Assembly (NCBI RefSeq): GCF_002019705.1
Contig: NZ_KV917377.1
Coordinates: forward strand, 1,176,565-1,240,564
DNA length: 64,000 nucleotides
Source: Shouchella patagoniensis
GTDB lineage: Bacteria; Bacillota; Bacilli; Bacillales; Bacillaceae_D
Direction of reading: 5' to 3'
Below are positions 19,058 through 30,406 of the stretch, piece after piece. The position numbers were made by a program, and so were the translations under genes. The first letter of the stretch is position 1; the number at the start of each line of letters is the position of its first letter. A model generated the notes under the pieces. That model saw only the letters and a program-made list of their open reading frames with translations. It had not been told where the DNA came from and ran no database searches.

Positions 19058-19992
19058 TGCTCACCCTGTTGTTCCTGACGCACCGCGTCTAAAATCTCTT
19101 CTGCACCCTGTTTTGAAAGAACATGGGCTATATCAACACCAAGTTGTTCTGGATTTGTTCCTGTTTTTGTTTCTTTTAGAATCGTCTTACCGTCAGGAGA
19201 CCCAACTAGACCTGTTAATTGGATAGCCCCATCCTCAAGTAAGACGGCATATCCGCCAATAGGAACTTGACAACCACCATTCATCGTCTTAAGAAATGAA
19301 CGTTCGGCTACCACCGCTTTTCCAGTAGCTTCGTGATGAAGGTTACCTAGTAAGTCCACAACCTCTTCATCATTTTTTCTACACTCAAGACCAAGAGCCC
19401 CTTGCCCAATTGCTGGTGTACAAATATCTTGATTTAAATATTCGGTTACAAGTTCCTGGCTATATCCAAGACGGTTTAAGCCAGCAGCAGCAAGCACAAT
19501 CGCAGAAAATTTTTCTTCTTTTAACTTTCTTAAACGTGTTTCTACATTACCACGAATCCATTGCACTTTCAGGTCCGGTCGCCTGTTAAGAATCTGCGCC
19601 GAACGACGCAAGCTGCTAGTCCCTACTATAGCCCCAGCAGGAAGCTCATCTAATGGTACATGATTTTCGCTTACAAGGGCATCACGTGGATCTTCTCTAT
19701 CTGTAATCGCAGCAAGTGTGAATTCTTCGAGCAATTCTGATGGAACATCTTTCATTGAGTGAACAGCGACATCAATTTCTTTTGAACGAAGTGCTTCTTC
19801 AATTTCTTTCACAAACAACCCTTTGCCGCCTACTTTAGATAGGGTTACATCAAGAATACGGTCCCCTTTTGTTACGATTTCTTTAATCTCAAATTCATAA
19901 GGAACACCAAGTTGTTTTAATTGGTCAATAACCCAATATGTTTGTGTTAATGCTAATTTGCTTCGGCGTGTGCCAATCACTATTTTACGCAT
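19054..19992 (-). CDS. hemC: Hydroxymethylbilane synthase (porphobilinogen deaminase)
   Basis: 312 aa. It polymerises four porphobilinogens. The dipyrromethane cofactor cysteine is C241 ([13 protein letters not shown]) and the catalytic aspartate is D82 (VHSMKDVP). The arginine motif [10 protein letters not shown] (124-133) binds the growing chain. The ATG giving [14 protein letters not shown] follows AAAGGAGGAAGTT; a longer frame seven codons upstream runs through that ribosome site and is rejected. Confidence 0.97.
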   Translation of the reverse strand: MRKIVIGTRRSKLALTQTYWVIDQLKQLGVPYEFEIKEIVTKGDRILDVTLSKVGGKGLFVKEIEEALRSKEIDVAVHSMKDVPSELLEEFTLAAITDREDPRDALVSENHVPLDELPAGAIVGTSSLRRSAQILNRRPDLKVQWIRGNVETRLRKLKEEKFSAIVLAAAGLNRLGYSQELVTEYLNQDICTPAIGQGALGLECRKNDEEVVDLLGNLHHEATGKAVVAERSFLKTMNGGCQVPIGGYAVLLEDGAIQLTGLVGSPDGKTILKETKTGTNPEQLGVDIAHVLSKQGAEEILDAVRQEQQGEQ

Positions 19993-20013
19993 AACTTCCT
20001 CCTTTAAAAACAC

Positions 20014-20820
20014 TCACCATGTATGAAAATCCGTATATTGTCCGCTCGCAATATAATTAATGAGCAATACAATAAATGCAACCAAATTAAACCATATAGC
20101 TTTGTAACCTTTTCCAACTATTGTTAAACGCAAATAGAAATAAAGCGCGTAGGCGGCAAGTGCCGTAATCGATAAAAGTGTTTGTGCATCAATCCAAAAA
20201 ACAATTCCATATTGGTTGTAAGACCAAACCATACCCCAAACAACACCGGAAAGAAAAAATGGAAAACTAACAGCTGTTGTCATGAATGTGCTTTTTTCAA
20301 TTTGCGTCAATGATCCTAATCGTAATAATTTTTTTCCCCATAATCGTTTTTTAAGCAGTTGGTGTTGCAATACATATAAAACTGAGGTAGCCGCAGCTAC
20401 AGCAAAACCTGTATAAGACAACAAAATAAAAACAACATGCAGTACAAGTAGTTCCGAAGCAAGCAACGACTGTGGAACGGAATCATCTGATGATACAAAC
20501 AAGCTACCAGACATAATAGCAAATCCAAGTACATTGATAACAAAAATAAGAAAATCCATCTTTACTTTCCAGTTTATGTAGATCGATACAGTCACAATTG
20601 ACCAGGCATAAAAAAACAGTCCCTCAAACGGTGTGGCGATAGGGAATCGACCTATCTCAAACATCCGCAGTACGAAGTAGACTGTTTGAAGACCCCAAAC
20701 TAGACAAAGCAGCCAAAAAGCGATTCGGTTCGCTTTTTGGTTGTTTGCCATAAAATCAATGAAATAGCATAACAAGCTTAAACTATAAAGAACTACCGTA
20801 AATGGATAAACAAAATCCAT
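20014..20820 (-). CDS. hemX: HemX, CcsA-type membrane protein of the haem operon
   Basis: 268 aa with about eight membrane helices. The layout of the cytochrome c assembly/CcsA family is seen in WGLQTVYFVLRM, FEGLFFYAWSIVTVSIY and WGMVWSYNQYG. In B. subtilis HemX lowers HemA protein levels. The ATG giving MDFVYPF is preceded by GGAGGCGATA; the TTG four codons earlier overlaps that site. It lies between hemA and hemC as in B. subtilis. Confidence 0.93.
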   Translation of the reverse strand: MDFVYPFTVVLYSLSLLCYFIDFMANNQKANRIAFWLLCLVWGLQTVYFVLRMFEIGRFPIATPFEGLFFYAWSIVTVSIYINWKVKMDFLIFVINVLGFAIMSGSLFVSSDDSVPQSLLASELLVLHVVFILLSYTGFAVAAATSVLYVLQHQLLKKRLWGKKLLRLGSLTQIEKSTFMTTAVSFPFFLSGVVWGMVWSYNQYGIVFWIDAQTLLSITALAAYALYFYLRLTIVGKGYKAIWFNLVAFIVLLINYIASGQYTDFHTW

Positions 20821-20834
20821 TATCGCCTCCAAAT

Positions 20835-22202
20835 TTACGTCCTTAAAGCGATGCTATCTTGCAGCGGGGAACGCTTTTCCTCTTTCCACACTTGTTCCAA
20901 TTCATCTATTCTTGCTTGTTTGTAGTGAAGCTCCAACTGTTTTTCCAATGCAAAGATGTCTGTGAATAGATCAAGCGATTGTTTTGCTTCTGGTTCAGTA
21001 GCAAGCTCTTTGACCTTTGTCAGTGGGTCTCGTAAAAGCTGATTCACAATACTTTTCGTGTGTTTACGAAGCACTTTTAATTCTCTTTCGGTCAAATGGG
21101 GTAGCTTACGTTCAATACTAATCATTGTTTCACCTTGGATCTGTAAGGCCTTTTCCCGAAGAGCAGTAATAATTGGCACTACTCCAAGCGTGTTTAACCA
21201 TGCCTTGTACTCATCAATTTCCGCTTCAATCATTAATTCTATTTTTTCGGCCTCTTTTTGTCTCTCTAGCTTGTTCGCCTCAACAATATTTTGCAAATCA
21301 TCAATATCATACAAATATACATCACTAAATGACGCAATATCAGGATCTATATCACGAGGTACAGCTATATCAATCATAAACAAAGGCCGCCCTTTTCTCT
21401 TCTTAAGGGCTAACTGAGTATTCTCTTTCGTTAGAACAAAGTCTCTTGAACCAGTCGAACTAATAAGTACATCTGCACGTTGCAACTCTTCATCAAGCTG
21501 TTCCAAAGTAGAAGCTCGGCCATTATAACGCTTCGCTAAGTCTTCAGCTTTACTAGCACTTCGGTTCATAACCGTAATTGAAGCTGCTCCATTTGCATGT
21601 AAATGCGTTGCGGTTAATTCACTCATTTTCCCTGCGCCAACAATCAATACATGCTTACCTTCAAAACTTCCAAAGATTTTTTTTCCGAGTTCAACTCCTG
21701 CATAACTAACTGAAACAGCTTGTGTAGAGATCTCAGTAGACGAATGAGCACGCTTACCAAGAGTGACAGCCTGTTTAAACAACTGGTTGAATACGGTTCC
21801 AGTAACTTTTTGCTCTTGAGCAAGTAAAAAGGCTTGTTTGGCTTGGCCAAGAATTTGCGTTTCCCCTATTACCATGGAATCAAGCCCACATGTTACTCGA
21901 AATAAATGTTCTACTGCATGGTCACCTTCTCTAATTGTTAAATAAGGTGTAATTTCTTGTTTGTCGATCGAAAACCAATCTGCTAGAAAGGTCTTCGTAA
22001 AATGGCGTCCGGTATGAAGCTGATCTGCTACCACATACAACTCAGTACGGTTACATGTTGAAAGAATACCACATTCCATAATGCTTTTTGCTGAGCGCAA
22101 TTTTGCCAAAGCATCTGGTAGCTGTAACTCATCAAATGCGAGCTTCTCGCGTATTTCTACCGGGGCCGATTTATAATTCACTCCTACTACAATCGTGTGC
22201 AT
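20835..22202 (-). CDS. hemA: Glutamyl-tRNA reductase
   Basis: 455 aa. The first committed step of haem synthesis: NADPH-dependent reduction of Glu-tRNA to glutamate-1-semialdehyde. The active-site nucleophile is C50 in STCNRTELY. The Rossmann motif is [17 protein letters not shown], and a C-terminal dimerisation helix region is present. First gene of the operon, ATG with AGGGGG ribosome site. A consensus-like promoter and a Per-box-like site lie upstream, in line with PerR control of this operon known in B. subtilis. Confidence 0.97.
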   Translation of the reverse strand: MHTIVVGVNYKSAPVEIREKLAFDELQLPDALAKLRSAKSIMECGILSTCNRTELYVVADQLHTGRHFTKTFLADWFSIDKQEITPYLTIREGDHAVEHLFRVTCGLDSMVIGETQILGQAKQAFLLAQEQKVTGTVFNQLFKQAVTLGKRAHSSTEISTQAVSVSYAGVELGKKIFGSFEGKHVLIVGAGKMSELTATHLHANGAASITVMNRSASKAEDLAKRYNGRASTLEQLDEELQRADVLISSTGSRDFVLTKENTQLALKKRKGRPLFMIDIAVPRDIDPDIASFSDVYLYDIDDLQNIVEANKLERQKEAEKIELMIEAEIDEYKAWLNTLGVVPIITALREKALQIQGETMISIERKLPHLTERELKVLRKHTKSIVNQLLRDPLTKVKELATEPEAKQSLDLFTDIFALEKQLELHYKQARIDELEQVWKEEKRSPLQDSIALRT

Positions 22203-22257
22203 GTCATAAAGCCCCCTAAGAACAATCCGTAACGATCTTTCTTCTCTCTACTTTATC

Positions 22258-22272
22258 CAATAATAATTATAT
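22258..22272 (-). promoter_or_regulatory. Per-box-like operator at the hemA promoter
   Basis: ATATAATTATTATTG on the minus strand matches the PerR consensus TTATAAT-N-ATTATAA at 11 of 14 positions and lies just downstream of the predicted transcription start. Confidence 0.5.
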
Positions 22273-22281
22273 CATGCCTAA

Positions 22282-22309
22282 ATTATAACATGTCTAAATA
22301 AGGACTCAA
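22282..22309 (-). promoter_or_regulatory. Sigma-A promoter of the hem operon
   Basis: TTGAGT, 16 bases, TATAAT on the minus strand, 80 bases before the hemA start. Confidence 0.55.
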
Positions 22310-22346
22310 AATTTTTTTGTGAACAAAAGAAGACTTTCAAGCTTTT

Positions 22347-22379
22347 AAAAAAAAGAAGCAGTGGAGTTTTCCACTGCTT
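22347..22379 (-). terminator. Terminator after engB
   Basis: AAGCAGTGGA-AAAC-TCCACTGCTT then CTTTTTTTT on the minus strand; the stem begins within the engB stop codon. Confidence 0.92.
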
Positions 22380-22974
22380 AATTTTGAGAAACACGTAAAT
22401 ATGCAAGGATTGTGCGCCACGCTTCGTCTTTACCTTGCCCTGTTTCAGATGAAAACAATAAAAGCGGATCATTTGGATCTTTATTTAAGCTTTTAGCAAT
22501 CACAGATAATTGCTTCTGCGCTTTGCTTTTTGTTAATTTATCTGCTTTCGTTGCTACGAGAATAACTGGTATATTAAAATGCTTCATCCAATCATACATG
22601 AGTTGATCATCTTCTGAAGGCTTATGTCTTATATCAACAAGTTGCAGCACTGCCTTTAATTGTTCTCTTTCTGATAAGTATTCCTCAATCATTCGTCCCC
22701 AAGCGGCGCGCTCTGTTTTTGAAACCTTAGCATATCCATAACCAGGAACATCAACAAAATACAACCTCTCGTTAATTTCATAGAAATTGAGTGTCTGTGT
22801 TTTGCCAGGCTGGCCCGAAGTACGGGCTAGCCCTTTTCTATTTAACATCTTATTTATAAATGAAGATTTACCAACATTCGAACGGCCGGCAAGTGCCAAT
22901 TCAGGGAACTGGGAATTAGGATATTGTTCTGGCTTAACTGCGACATGTTCTAGATCTGCTTTTGTGACTTTCAT
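22378..22974 (-). CDS. engB: EngB (YsxC), ribosome assembly GTPase
   Basis: 198 aa TRAFAC GTPase required for 50S subunit maturation. Visible motifs are G1 GRSNVGKSS (residues 30-38), G3 DVPGYGYA, G4 TKAD and G5 SSETG. Its ATG overlaps the lonA stop by four bases, so it is translationally coupled to lonA, as in B. subtilis. Confidence 0.96.
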   Translation of the reverse strand: MKVTKADLEHVAVKPEQYPNSQFPELALAGRSNVGKSSFINKMLNRKGLARTSGQPGKTQTLNFYEINERLYFVDVPGYGYAKVSKTERAAWGRMIEEYLSEREQLKAVLQLVDIRHKPSEDDQLMYDWMKHFNIPVILVATKADKLTKSKAQKQLSVIAKSLNKDPNDPLLLFSSETGQGKDEAWRTILAYLRVSQN

Positions 22975-25304
22975 GCCTTACCTTCTTTCAGCGCTACTTT
23001 CAATACTTCATCCAAGTGCTCTACCGGAACAATAAATAGCTCCTTCCGGACACTTTCTGGAATATCATCAATGTCGCGCTCGTTATCTTTTGGAATGATA
23101 ATTGTTTTGATGCCAGCACGGTGTGCACTCATCGCTTTTTCCTTTAATCCACCAATTGGAAGAACCCTGCCTCGTAATGTAATCTCACCAGTCATTCCAA
23201 CTTCCCGATCAACATGTCTACCAGTTAATGCTGAGATTAAAGCAGTTGCCATCGTAATACCTGCGCTAGGCCCATCTTTTGGCGTAGCTCCTTCTGGTAC
23301 GTGAATGTGAATGTCAGTCTTTTCATTAAAACTAGAATCAATATTTAACTCTTCTGATCTCGACCTAATATAACTAAATGCAGCTTGTGCAGATTCTTTC
23401 ATTACATCGCCAAGCTTCCCTGTTAATGTTAGTTTTCCTTTTCCGGGGACCGCTGACACTTCAATAGCTAAAGTAGTTCCTCCTGCAGCTGTATAAGCAA
23501 GACCAGTAGCAGCTCCTATTTGATCTTCAACTTCTGCCATACCATAACGAAAACGAGGCTTTCCTAGCATTGTTTCAACCATTTTATCTGTGAGTACAAT
23601 TCGCTTTCGTTCATTCATTACAACCATCTTTGCAGCTTTTCTGCACAATGTCGCAAGTTGCCGTTCTAAACCACGTACTCCAGCTTCTCTTGTATAATAA
23701 CGAATCACTTTTTGCAATGACTCATCTTTTACTTGAAGCATTGATTTCGTTAAACCATGTTCGTTCATTTGCTTTGGCAGTAAATATTTTTTAGCAATCT
23801 CCCTTTTTTCCAATTCTGTGTACCCAGGAATTGATATAATTTCCATTCGATCAAGTAAAGGAGCAGGAATCGTACCAATATTGTTTGCCGTTGTCACAAA
23901 CATCACCTTCGAAAGGTCGTATGATTCCTCAAGGTAATGATCACTAAACGTATTATTCTGTTCAGGATCCAGAACTTCGAGTAATGCAGAAGCAGGGTCT
24001 CCACGAAAATCTTGTGCCATTTTATCAATTTCATCAAGTAAAAAGACCGGATTAACCGTCTCAGCCCGTTTCATTCCCTGAATGAGACGACCTGGCATTG
24101 CGCCGACATATGTACGGCGATGGCCTCTAATTTCCGCTTCATCACGAACGCCGCCTAGTGACATACGCACAAATTTGCGGTTAAGAGAGCGGGCAATCGA
24201 ACGAGCAAGGGATGTTTTCCCTACACCAGGAGGTCCAGCTAAGCAAAGAATCGGTCCTTTCATTGACTTAGTTAGCTGCCGCACCGCTAAATATTCCAAA
24301 ACTCGTTCTTTCACTTTTTCCAATCCATAATGGTCTTCATTCAAAATGTCTTCTGCTTTATTGACATCCAGTTGATCTTCTGTTTCATTCGTCCAAGGAA
24401 GCTGAATTAACCAATCCAGATAGGTCCTTAATATAGAACTCTCTCCAGCATTAGCGGGCATTTTTTCATAGCGTGAAAGTTCTTTTGTTGCTTTCTCATA
24501 CACAGGATTGGGCATATTTGCTGCTTCAATTTTTTCTTTTAATTCCGCTATTTCGCCAGTACGCCCTTCACGATCGCCTAATTCCTTTTGAATGGCTTTC
24601 ATCTGTTCTCGAAGATAGTATTCTTTTTGAGTTTTTTCCATTGATTTCTTAACGCGTTGCCCTATTTTTCGCTCGAGTCCAAGGACTTCTTGCTCATTTC
24701 CTAGAAGCTCAATTAACTTGTGGAGACGTTTATTTACTTTTAAAAGCTCTAGTAATTCTTGCTTTTGTTTTAGTTTTAACGTCAAGTTAGCAGCTATTGT
24801 ATCTGCAAACAGTTCAGGATTAACGGTTTCTTTTAATAAATTGACTGTATCCTGTGAGGCACGCTTCGATTGTTTAGCAAACTGTTCATACATTGATTGG
24901 AGTGTTCTCATTAATGCCTCCGCTTCAATATCACTTTCTTGCTGTTTATCAAAAAGCGACACATCCACCACAAGCATATCTCCGTGATCCATAAACGCAT
25001 TTATTTCTCCCCGTTGAATACCTTCAACTTGGATTCTTACCGTTCCATTTGCCAACTTTGATGATTGATTAATTTTGGCATACGTACCGATTTTATATAA
25101 ATCTTCTTCTTCGGGTTCATCTTTTGCTGTTTGTTTTTGCGTTACTAAAAACAAATATTGATCATTATTTTTCGCTTCCTCTAATGCTCTTACAGATTTT
25201 TCACGTCCAACATCTAAATGCATAACTGACCCAGGAAAAATCAGGACACCACGCAAAGGAAGGAGCGGAACTCGTCGTTCAATTATTTGGTCAACCATCC
25301 GCAT
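22971..25304 (-). CDS. lonA: LonA, ATP-dependent protease La
   Basis: 777 aa cytoplasmic AAA+ protease. An N-terminal substrate-binding LON domain (about 10-205, [14 protein letters not shown]) and a coiled-coil middle come first. The AAA module has Walker [10 protein letters not shown] and Walker [11 protein letters not shown]. The protease domain has the Ser-Lys dyad S680 ([11 protein letters not shown]) and K723 (GGLKEKAM). ATG with GGAGGTG upstream. It forms a two-gene unit with engB; a hairpin separates it from lonB. Confidence 0.97.
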   Translation of the reverse strand: MRMVDQIIERRVPLLPLRGVLIFPGSVMHLDVGREKSVRALEEAKNNDQYLFLVTQKQTAKDEPEEEDLYKIGTYAKINQSSKLANGTVRIQVEGIQRGEINAFMDHGDMLVVDVSLFDKQQESDIEAEALMRTLQSMYEQFAKQSKRASQDTVNLLKETVNPELFADTIAANLTLKLKQKQELLELLKVNKRLHKLIELLGNEQEVLGLERKIGQRVKKSMEKTQKEYYLREQMKAIQKELGDREGRTGEIAELKEKIEAANMPNPVYEKATKELSRYEKMPANAGESSILRTYLDWLIQLPWTNETEDQLDVNKAEDILNEDHYGLEKVKERVLEYLAVRQLTKSMKGPILCLAGPPGVGKTSLARSIARSLNRKFVRMSLGGVRDEAEIRGHRRTYVGAMPGRLIQGMKRAETVNPVFLLDEIDKMAQDFRGDPASALLEVLDPEQNNTFSDHYLEESYDLSKVMFVTTANNIGTIPAPLLDRMEIISIPGYTELEKREIAKKYLLPKQMNEHGLTKSMLQVKDESLQKVIRYYTREAGVRGLERQLATLCRKAAKMVVMNERKRIVLTDKMVETMLGKPRFRYGMAEVEDQIGAATGLAYTAAGGTTLAIEVSAVPGKGKLTLTGKLGDVMKESAQAAFSYIRSRSEELNIDSSFNEKTDIHIHVPEGATPKDGPSAGITMATALISALTGRHVDREVGMTGEITLRGRVLPIGGLKEKAMSAHRAGIKTIIIPKDNERDIDDIPESVRKELFIVPVEHLDEVLKVALKEGKA

Positions 25305-25398
25305 TACACCTCCACCATTTCTATTACCTAATCATTGTATCTTTCATGTGTATCCTACCTAAAGCAAGGATATACTCATTTCTTTTTCATGCACATAA

Positions 25399-25429
25399 TA
25401 GAGCGTCAGTCGTTTAGATTGACGCTCTA
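25399..25429 (-). terminator. Hairpin between lonB and lonA
   Basis: TAGAGCGTCA and TGACGCTCTA, a perfect 10-bp stem. It is followed by TTATG, so the T run is poor; the stem is symmetrical and may act on either strand. Confidence 0.5.
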
Positions 25430-25503
25430 CATTCATCATATTGCTTTTTCACCATACAACCATCTACTCATTTTAGCTCATTATGAGCCAATTTGTCTAA
25501 TAG

Positions 25504-27174
25504 TTAGACTGTGAATGTACTTGGTGTGACAAATGTCTGGGCAGGGATAACTTCAGTTTCTTCCACACCCTCCATTAAAGCTAACTTAAGTACTTCATCA
25601 AAAGTAGTGACCGCATGAATTATTACACCTTCAATGTTGTGCAACATCGCTTGTTCATTTTCTTTTGGAATAATGACTGTAGTCGCACCTGCCTGCTTTG
25701 CCGCTTTTACTTTTGCTATAACACCACCAATTGGCTTCACTTTCCCGTGGATGCTTAATTCACCTGTCATCGCCACTTTGTTAGATATTGGTAGGTCATG
25801 AATACCAGAATAGATACCAGTTGCAATTGCGATACCTGCTGACGGACCATCAACTGGAGTCCCTCCTGGAAAGTTCACATGTATATCATAATCATCTGTA
25901 CGCTCTCCTTTACGCTTTAAGACCGAAATTACATTTTCAACAGAAGACCGCGCCATACTTTTCCTACGAATAGACCTTACTTGCGAACCAGATTGTTCCT
26001 CTTCGGCGATCCCAGTAATCGTTAACGTTCCACTTCCTTTACGTTCCTGAACCAAAACTTCAATCTCAAGCAATGCCCCACTACTCGGTCCAGTAACAGC
26101 TAAACCGTTAACTAAACCTACCACTGGCTCACTATGAATTTTCCGTTCAGGTCTTGGAGACATCTGACTGGAATGAACAACCCACTCAATATCTTCACAT
26201 TGTATTGTCGTACGATTCTCCGAGCGTGCGGCACCTACCGCAATTTGTACAATGTTTACGGTTTCTCTCCCGTTGGTTGCATAAGAGGCAATTTTCGAAG
26301 CAGCTTGATCATCTAAAACCATAGCCGCTTTGCTTGCAGCCCTCTTCGCAATCTCTATAATCTCATTTGGATCAAGTGCCCTAAAAAAGACTTCTAAGCA
26401 TCGCGAACGAATTGCTGGTGGCATTTCTTCAGGTTGTCTTGTGGTTGCTGCAATTAAACGAAAATCTGCAGGAAGACCCCTTTTAAAAATATCATGTATA
26501 TGCGTTGGGATTTGATCATTTTCTGAACTATAATATGCACTTTCAAGAAAAACTTTTCGATCTTCAAGCACTTTTAATAATTTGTTTTGCTGAATCGTAT
26601 GCAATTCTCCGATTTCATCAATAAAAAGGATACCTCCATGAGCTTTAGTAACGGCTCCTGGTTTTGGTTGAGGTACTCCAGCTTGTCCCATCGCGCCAGC
26701 TCCTTGATAAATTGGGTCATGGACAGAACCAATTAATGGATCAGCTATCCCTCTTTCATCAAAACGAGACGTCGCTCCATCAAGTTCAACAAATACAGCT
26801 GTTGATTGGAATGGAGAATCGGCATGCCTCTTTGCTTCATCAAGCACTAATCGTGCGGCTGCTGTTTTTCCTACTCCTGGAGGACCATAAATGATAACAT
26901 GCTGAGGATTTGGTCCACAAATTGCCATTCGCAAGGTTTTTAACCCGTCGTCTTGTCCCACAACTTCTGCAAGATTCTTTGGTCGAACTTTTTCTGCTAA
27001 TGGTTCAGATAAGCGGATCGCCCGCATTTTTTTCATTTTCTCGAGCTCTATTTTTGACTCTTTATCGATGTATGTTTTTTGGCTCCGTTGATTCTTTAAT
27101 AAGTTCCAAAAGTATACCCCAATGACAATTCCAAAAAATAACTGAATAACTAATGCAATTGATGTAAAACCCAT
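25504..27174 (-). CDS. lonB: LonB, membrane-anchored Lon-like protease (forespore)
   Basis: 556 aa. The N-terminal membrane helix (about 5-23, SIALVIQLFFGIVIGVYFW) replaces the substrate domain of LonA. The AAA module has [14 protein letters not shown] and GGILFIDEIGEL. The protease dyad is S445 (GTPVDGPSAGIAIA) and K488 (GGVIAKVKAA). B. subtilis LonB is made in the forespore under sigma-F and sits at the prespore membrane. A sigma-F-like sequence is present upstream. AGGAGG lies ten bases before the ATG. Confidence 0.95.
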   Translation of the reverse strand: MGFTSIALVIQLFFGIVIGVYFWNLLKNQRSQKTYIDKESKIELEKMKKMRAIRLSEPLAEKVRPKNLAEVVGQDDGLKTLRMAICGPNPQHVIIYGPPGVGKTAAARLVLDEAKRHADSPFQSTAVFVELDGATSRFDERGIADPLIGSVHDPIYQGAGAMGQAGVPQPKPGAVTKAHGGILFIDEIGELHTIQQNKLLKVLEDRKVFLESAYYSSENDQIPTHIHDIFKRGLPADFRLIAATTRQPEEMPPAIRSRCLEVFFRALDPNEIIEIAKRAASKAAMVLDDQAASKIASYATNGRETVNIVQIAVGAARSENRTTIQCEDIEWVVHSSQMSPRPERKIHSEPVVGLVNGLAVTGPSSGALLEIEVLVQERKGSGTLTITGIAEEEQSGSQVRSIRRKSMARSSVENVISVLKRKGERTDDYDIHVNFPGGTPVDGPSAGIAIATGIYSGIHDLPISNKVAMTGELSIHGKVKPIGGVIAKVKAAKQAGATTVIIPKENEQAMLHNIEGVIIHAVTTFDEVLKLALMEGVEETEVIPAQTFVTPSTFTV

Positions 27175-27208
27175 ATATGTTCATCCTCCTGAATACGTAT
27201 GATGCTGT

Positions 27209-27237
27209 TAGTATTTCCTGAGGGATTGGAGTTAGTC
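27209..27237 (-). promoter_or_regulatory. Candidate sigma-F promoter of lonB
   Basis: GGAAATACTA fits the sigma-F -10 consensus fully. The -35 at 14 bases, GACTA, fits only partly. Inference based on the known sigma-F control of lonB. Confidence 0.35.
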
Positions 27238-27287
27238 TAAAACTTTAGCACTCATTATTTCCAATTCTGAACAGCTTGCAACAATAG

Positions 27288-27328
27288 AAAAAATCCCTTT
27301 CAGCATGATCTAACTGAAAGGGATTTTT
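27288..27328 (-). terminator. Terminator after clpX
   Basis: AAATCCCTTTCAG and CTGAAAGGGATTT stem with a T run on the minus strand (A-rich on the other, so it may be bidirectional). Confidence 0.92.
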
Positions 27329-27330
27329 CA

Positions 27331-28602
27331 TTATGCACTTTCTTTTGGTTTATCAAGTGTTAACTCTGTGCCATCGGCTGATTTAATAATTGGAGCTGCA
27401 TTTTCTGTTATACACGCGCCGTGAACAATACATTTAACCGCATCTTCACGTGAAGGTAAATCAAACATTACATCTAACATAATACCTTCAATAATGGAAC
27501 GTAAGCCACGGGCACCAGTTTTCCGTTCTATTGCTTTATTGGCAATTTCTTTTAATGCATCTTCTGTAAACTCAAGTTCTACATCATCTAATTCAAGCAA
27601 TTTCTGATATTGCTTAACTAGTGCATTTTTTGGCTTTGTCAAAATCTCAACAAGCGCATTTGTATCAAGCGGCGTTAAACTTGAGATAATTGGTAAGCGG
27701 CCAATAAATTCTGGAATTAAACCAAATCTTAACAGATCCTCGGGTAATACTTTGGCTAAATATTCACCAGGTTTTAATTCATCTTGACTAGTATCTTCTG
27801 AACCAAACCCGATAACCTTTTTACCGAGGCGGCTTTTAATTATTTGTTCAATGCCATCAAATGCTCCTCCACAAATAAAGAGGACATTTGTTGTATCGAT
27901 TTGTATAAATTCTTGATGAGGATGTTTGCGCCCACCTTGCGGAGGTACACTTGCAGTTGTACCTTCAAGGATTTTTAATAACGCTTGTTGTACACCTTCA
28001 CCTGAAACATCACGAGTAATAGATGGGTTTTCTGACTTACGAGCAACTTTGTCAATTTCATCAATATAAATAATACCTTTTTCCGCTTTTTCAACATCAT
28101 AATCTGCAGCTTGAATCAGTTTAAGCAAGATATTCTCAACATCTTCCCCTACATATCCAGCCTCTGTTAATGAAGTTGCATCTGCAATTGCAAAAGGAAC
28201 ATTCAATATACGAGCTAACGTTTGAGCAAGTAATGTTTTCCCACTTCCAGTCGGACCAATCATCGTAATATTACTTTTTGAAAGCTCAACATCTTCTGAA
28301 CGGGCCATTGAATTGATTCTCTTATAATGATTATAAACTGCAACAGCGAGTGATTTTTTAGCATCTCTTTGACCAATAACGTAATCATCAAGAATTGAAC
28401 ATATTTCATTTGGCTTTGGAACCTCTTCCAGTTCTACTTCTTCATCCGTTCCAAGTTCTTCTTCAACAATTTCAGTACAAAGTTCAATACATTCATCACA
28501 TATATACACACCAGGTCCAGCGACTAATTTCCTTACTTGATCCTGTGTTTTCCCACAAAACGAACACTTTAGCTGTCCTTTTTCTTCGTTAAATTTAAAC
28601 AT
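27331..28602 (-). CDS. clpX: ClpX, AAA+ unfoldase of ClpXP
   Basis: 423 aa. An N-terminal zinc-binding domain has C13, C16, C35 and C38 (CSFC and CDEC) for adaptor and substrate binding. The AAA+ module has Walker [11 protein letters not shown] and Walker [11 protein letters not shown]. The IGF loop (KKVIGFGSE) docks on ClpP. ATG after GGGGTGAGG. It follows tig behind a terminator and about 360 non-coding bases, so it is transcribed separately. Confidence 0.97.
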   Translation of the reverse strand: MFKFNEEKGQLKCSFCGKTQDQVRKLVAGPGVYICDECIELCTEIVEEELGTDEEVELEEVPKPNEICSILDDYVIGQRDAKKSLAVAVYNHYKRINSMARSEDVELSKSNITMIGPTGSGKTLLAQTLARILNVPFAIADATSLTEAGYVGEDVENILLKLIQAADYDVEKAEKGIIYIDEIDKVARKSENPSITRDVSGEGVQQALLKILEGTTASVPPQGGRKHPHQEFIQIDTTNVLFICGGAFDGIEQIIKSRLGKKVIGFGSEDTSQDELKPGEYLAKVLPEDLLRFGLIPEFIGRLPIISSLTPLDTNALVEILTKPKNALVKQYQKLLELDDVELEFTEDALKEIANKAIERKTGARGLRSIIEGIMLDVMFDLPSREDAVKCIVHGACITENAAPIIKSADGTELTLDKPKESA

Positions 28603-28966
28603 GACCTCACCCCTTACAGGATATTCTCTTTTTCTCGCTGAAATTCTGTCTGAGCGATGAAAAACTACAACGTCAAACTATTTTAGCATATCCAGAATCA
28701 ACACTCTAGAAATATGCTCTATTATGTATTTTCTTGCTATGGCAAAGCACCTTGCGGAACACTCTTTTACCACCTCATTTGTTGATTGTACTTTACTTAG
28801 TGCTTTATGTACAATTCAAGCTTTTCCGCTAAAATCCTTTTTTTTGACCTGTATACAGCATGTTCATTTTTTATCGGTAACATACTTAAAATATGGAGAA
28901 AGGAATGTAAACATACCTAATTTGATCAAACAATCTTTCTTACCCATTCTAAATTGATCATAAAAG
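28603..28966 (-). other. Non-coding region between tig and clpX
   Basis: Upstream region of clpX. AT-rich, with no reading frame backed by a ribosome site. Possible -10 elements (TAAAAT, TAATAG) are present, but none has a good -35. I see no riboswitch or CtsR-type operator. A long clpX leader is possible. Confidence 0.5.
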
Positions 28967-28991
28967 AAAAAACGCGGGCATGCAACCCGCG
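28967..28991 (-). terminator. Terminator after tig
   Basis: CGCGGG-TTGCATG-CCCGCG then TTTTTT on the minus strand. Confidence 0.92.
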
Positions 28992-28999
28992 CCTTTTAT

Positions 29000-30295
29000 T
29001 TATTCAGCTGTTTTACTATGATCAACAAGAACTTCAATTGCTTTACGCATCTTTAAATCGCCTTTAACGTTCTCTAGTCCGCCTTGCGCTGCAAGAAGAG
29101 CTTTAATCTCATCTGCTGACCGCTGGTACATATCAGCCATTTTTTGTACTTCTTCTTCTACTTCTTCTTCAGAAACGTCTACATTCTCCGCCTCTGAAAT
29201 TGCTTCAAGTGTCAAGTTCACACGAACACGCTTGCCAGCGTCTTCTTTGAACTGTTCACGCATGTCATCTTCCGTTTGACCAGAGAATTGGAAGTACATA
29301 TCAAGACTCATGCCTTGTGATTGCAAACGTTGACCAAACTCTTGCAGCATACGATCCGTTTCGCTTGTCACCATAGCTTCTGGTACATTAATTTCAGCTT
29401 GTTCTGCTGCTTTTTCAAGTAAAGCGTCGCGCACGGCATTATCAGATTCAACTTTCTTTTGCTCTTCAAGCGTCGTGCGAAGCTCAGCTTTAAGCTCGTC
29501 CAAAGATTCTACTTTTTCATTCGCATCTTTAGCAAACTCATCATCTAGCGCTGGTAATTCCTTACGCTTAATATCGTGAATTTTCACTTTGAAAGTCGCC
29601 GGCTGACCAGCTAAATCTTCAGCATGATATTCTTCAGGGAATGTTACTTCAACTTCTTTTTCATCACCTGATTTTAAACCAACAAGTTGTTCTTCAAATC
29701 CAGGAATAAATGAATTTGAGCCAATTTCAAGCGAATAATTTTCTGCTGTTCCACCTTCGAATGCTTCTCCATTTGCATAACCAGCAAAATCAAGGACAGC
29801 CGTATCACCATCTTGAATCTCGCCTTCTTCAACAACAATTAATTCTGCATGACGTTCCTGAAGCTTTGTTAATTCCTCTTGTACATCTTCATCTGTTACT
29901 TCAGTGCTTGGAACATCAACTTCCAGCCCCTTGTAATCGCCTAGTTTAACTTCTGGCTTAACCGTAACAGTTGCTTTAAATACAAGTGTTTCATTTTTTC
30001 CAATGCTTTCCACGTCGATTTCTGGACGATCCACTGGAAAAATTCCAGCTTCTTCAACTGCACTTGCATAAGCATCAGGTAATACAAAGTCAAGAGCATC
30101 CTGATATAGAGACTCAACGCCAAATTGTTTTTCAAACAACCCTCTAGGCATTTTCCCTTTTCTAAATCCTGGTACGTTTACTTTCTGAACAACTTTTTTA
30201 AACGCTTTATCTAACGCGTCGTTGACTTTATCTGCTTCGACTTCAATCGTTAAGACGCCTGTATTTTCTTCTGTTTTTTCCCATTTTGCAGACAT
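29000..30295 (-). CDS. tig: Trigger factor, ribosome-associated chaperone and prolyl isomerase
   Basis: 431 aa. The N-terminal ribosome-binding domain carries the signature [19 protein letters not shown] (residues 40-58). The middle FKBP domain (about 160-245) contains [14 protein letters not shown] and [20 protein letters not shown]. The C-terminal helical arms form the chaperone cradle. ATG with GGAGGG. It has its own promoter just upstream and precedes clpX, as in other Bacilli. Confidence 0.97.
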   Translation of the reverse strand: MSAKWEKTEENTGVLTIEVEADKVNDALDKAFKKVVQKVNVPGFRKGKMPRGLFEKQFGVESLYQDALDFVLPDAYASAVEEAGIFPVDRPEIDVESIGKNETLVFKATVTVKPEVKLGDYKGLEVDVPSTEVTDEDVQEELTKLQERHAELIVVEEGEIQDGDTAVLDFAGYANGEAFEGGTAENYSLEIGSNSFIPGFEEQLVGLKSGDEKEVEVTFPEEYHAEDLAGQPATFKVKIHDIKRKELPALDDEFAKDANEKVESLDELKAELRTTLEEQKKVESDNAVRDALLEKAAEQAEINVPEAMVTSETDRMLQEFGQRLQSQGMSLDMYFQFSGQTEDDMREQFKEDAGKRVRVNLTLEAISEAENVDVSEEEVEEEVQKMADMYQRSADEIKALLAAQGGLENVKGDLKMRKAIEVLVDHSKTAE

Positions 30296-30357
30296 GTTTA
30301 TGTTCCCTCCAGCTTATAAATTCAAAATTACTTTATCACGTTTTTGACAACCATTCC

Positions 30358-30385
30358 ATTATAACATAAAGGTTTGATCTTTCAA
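30358..30385 (-). promoter_or_regulatory. Sigma-A promoter of tig
   Basis: TTGAAA, 16 bases, TATAAT on the minus strand, in the gap after ysoA. Confidence 0.68.
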
Positions 30386-30406
30386 TCGATAGGTTGATAA
30401 AATCTC

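Noticed and set aside
28724-28957. Plus-strand 77-codon frame in the tig-clpX gap
   Set aside because: No ribosome site, low-complexity composition, no family resemblance.
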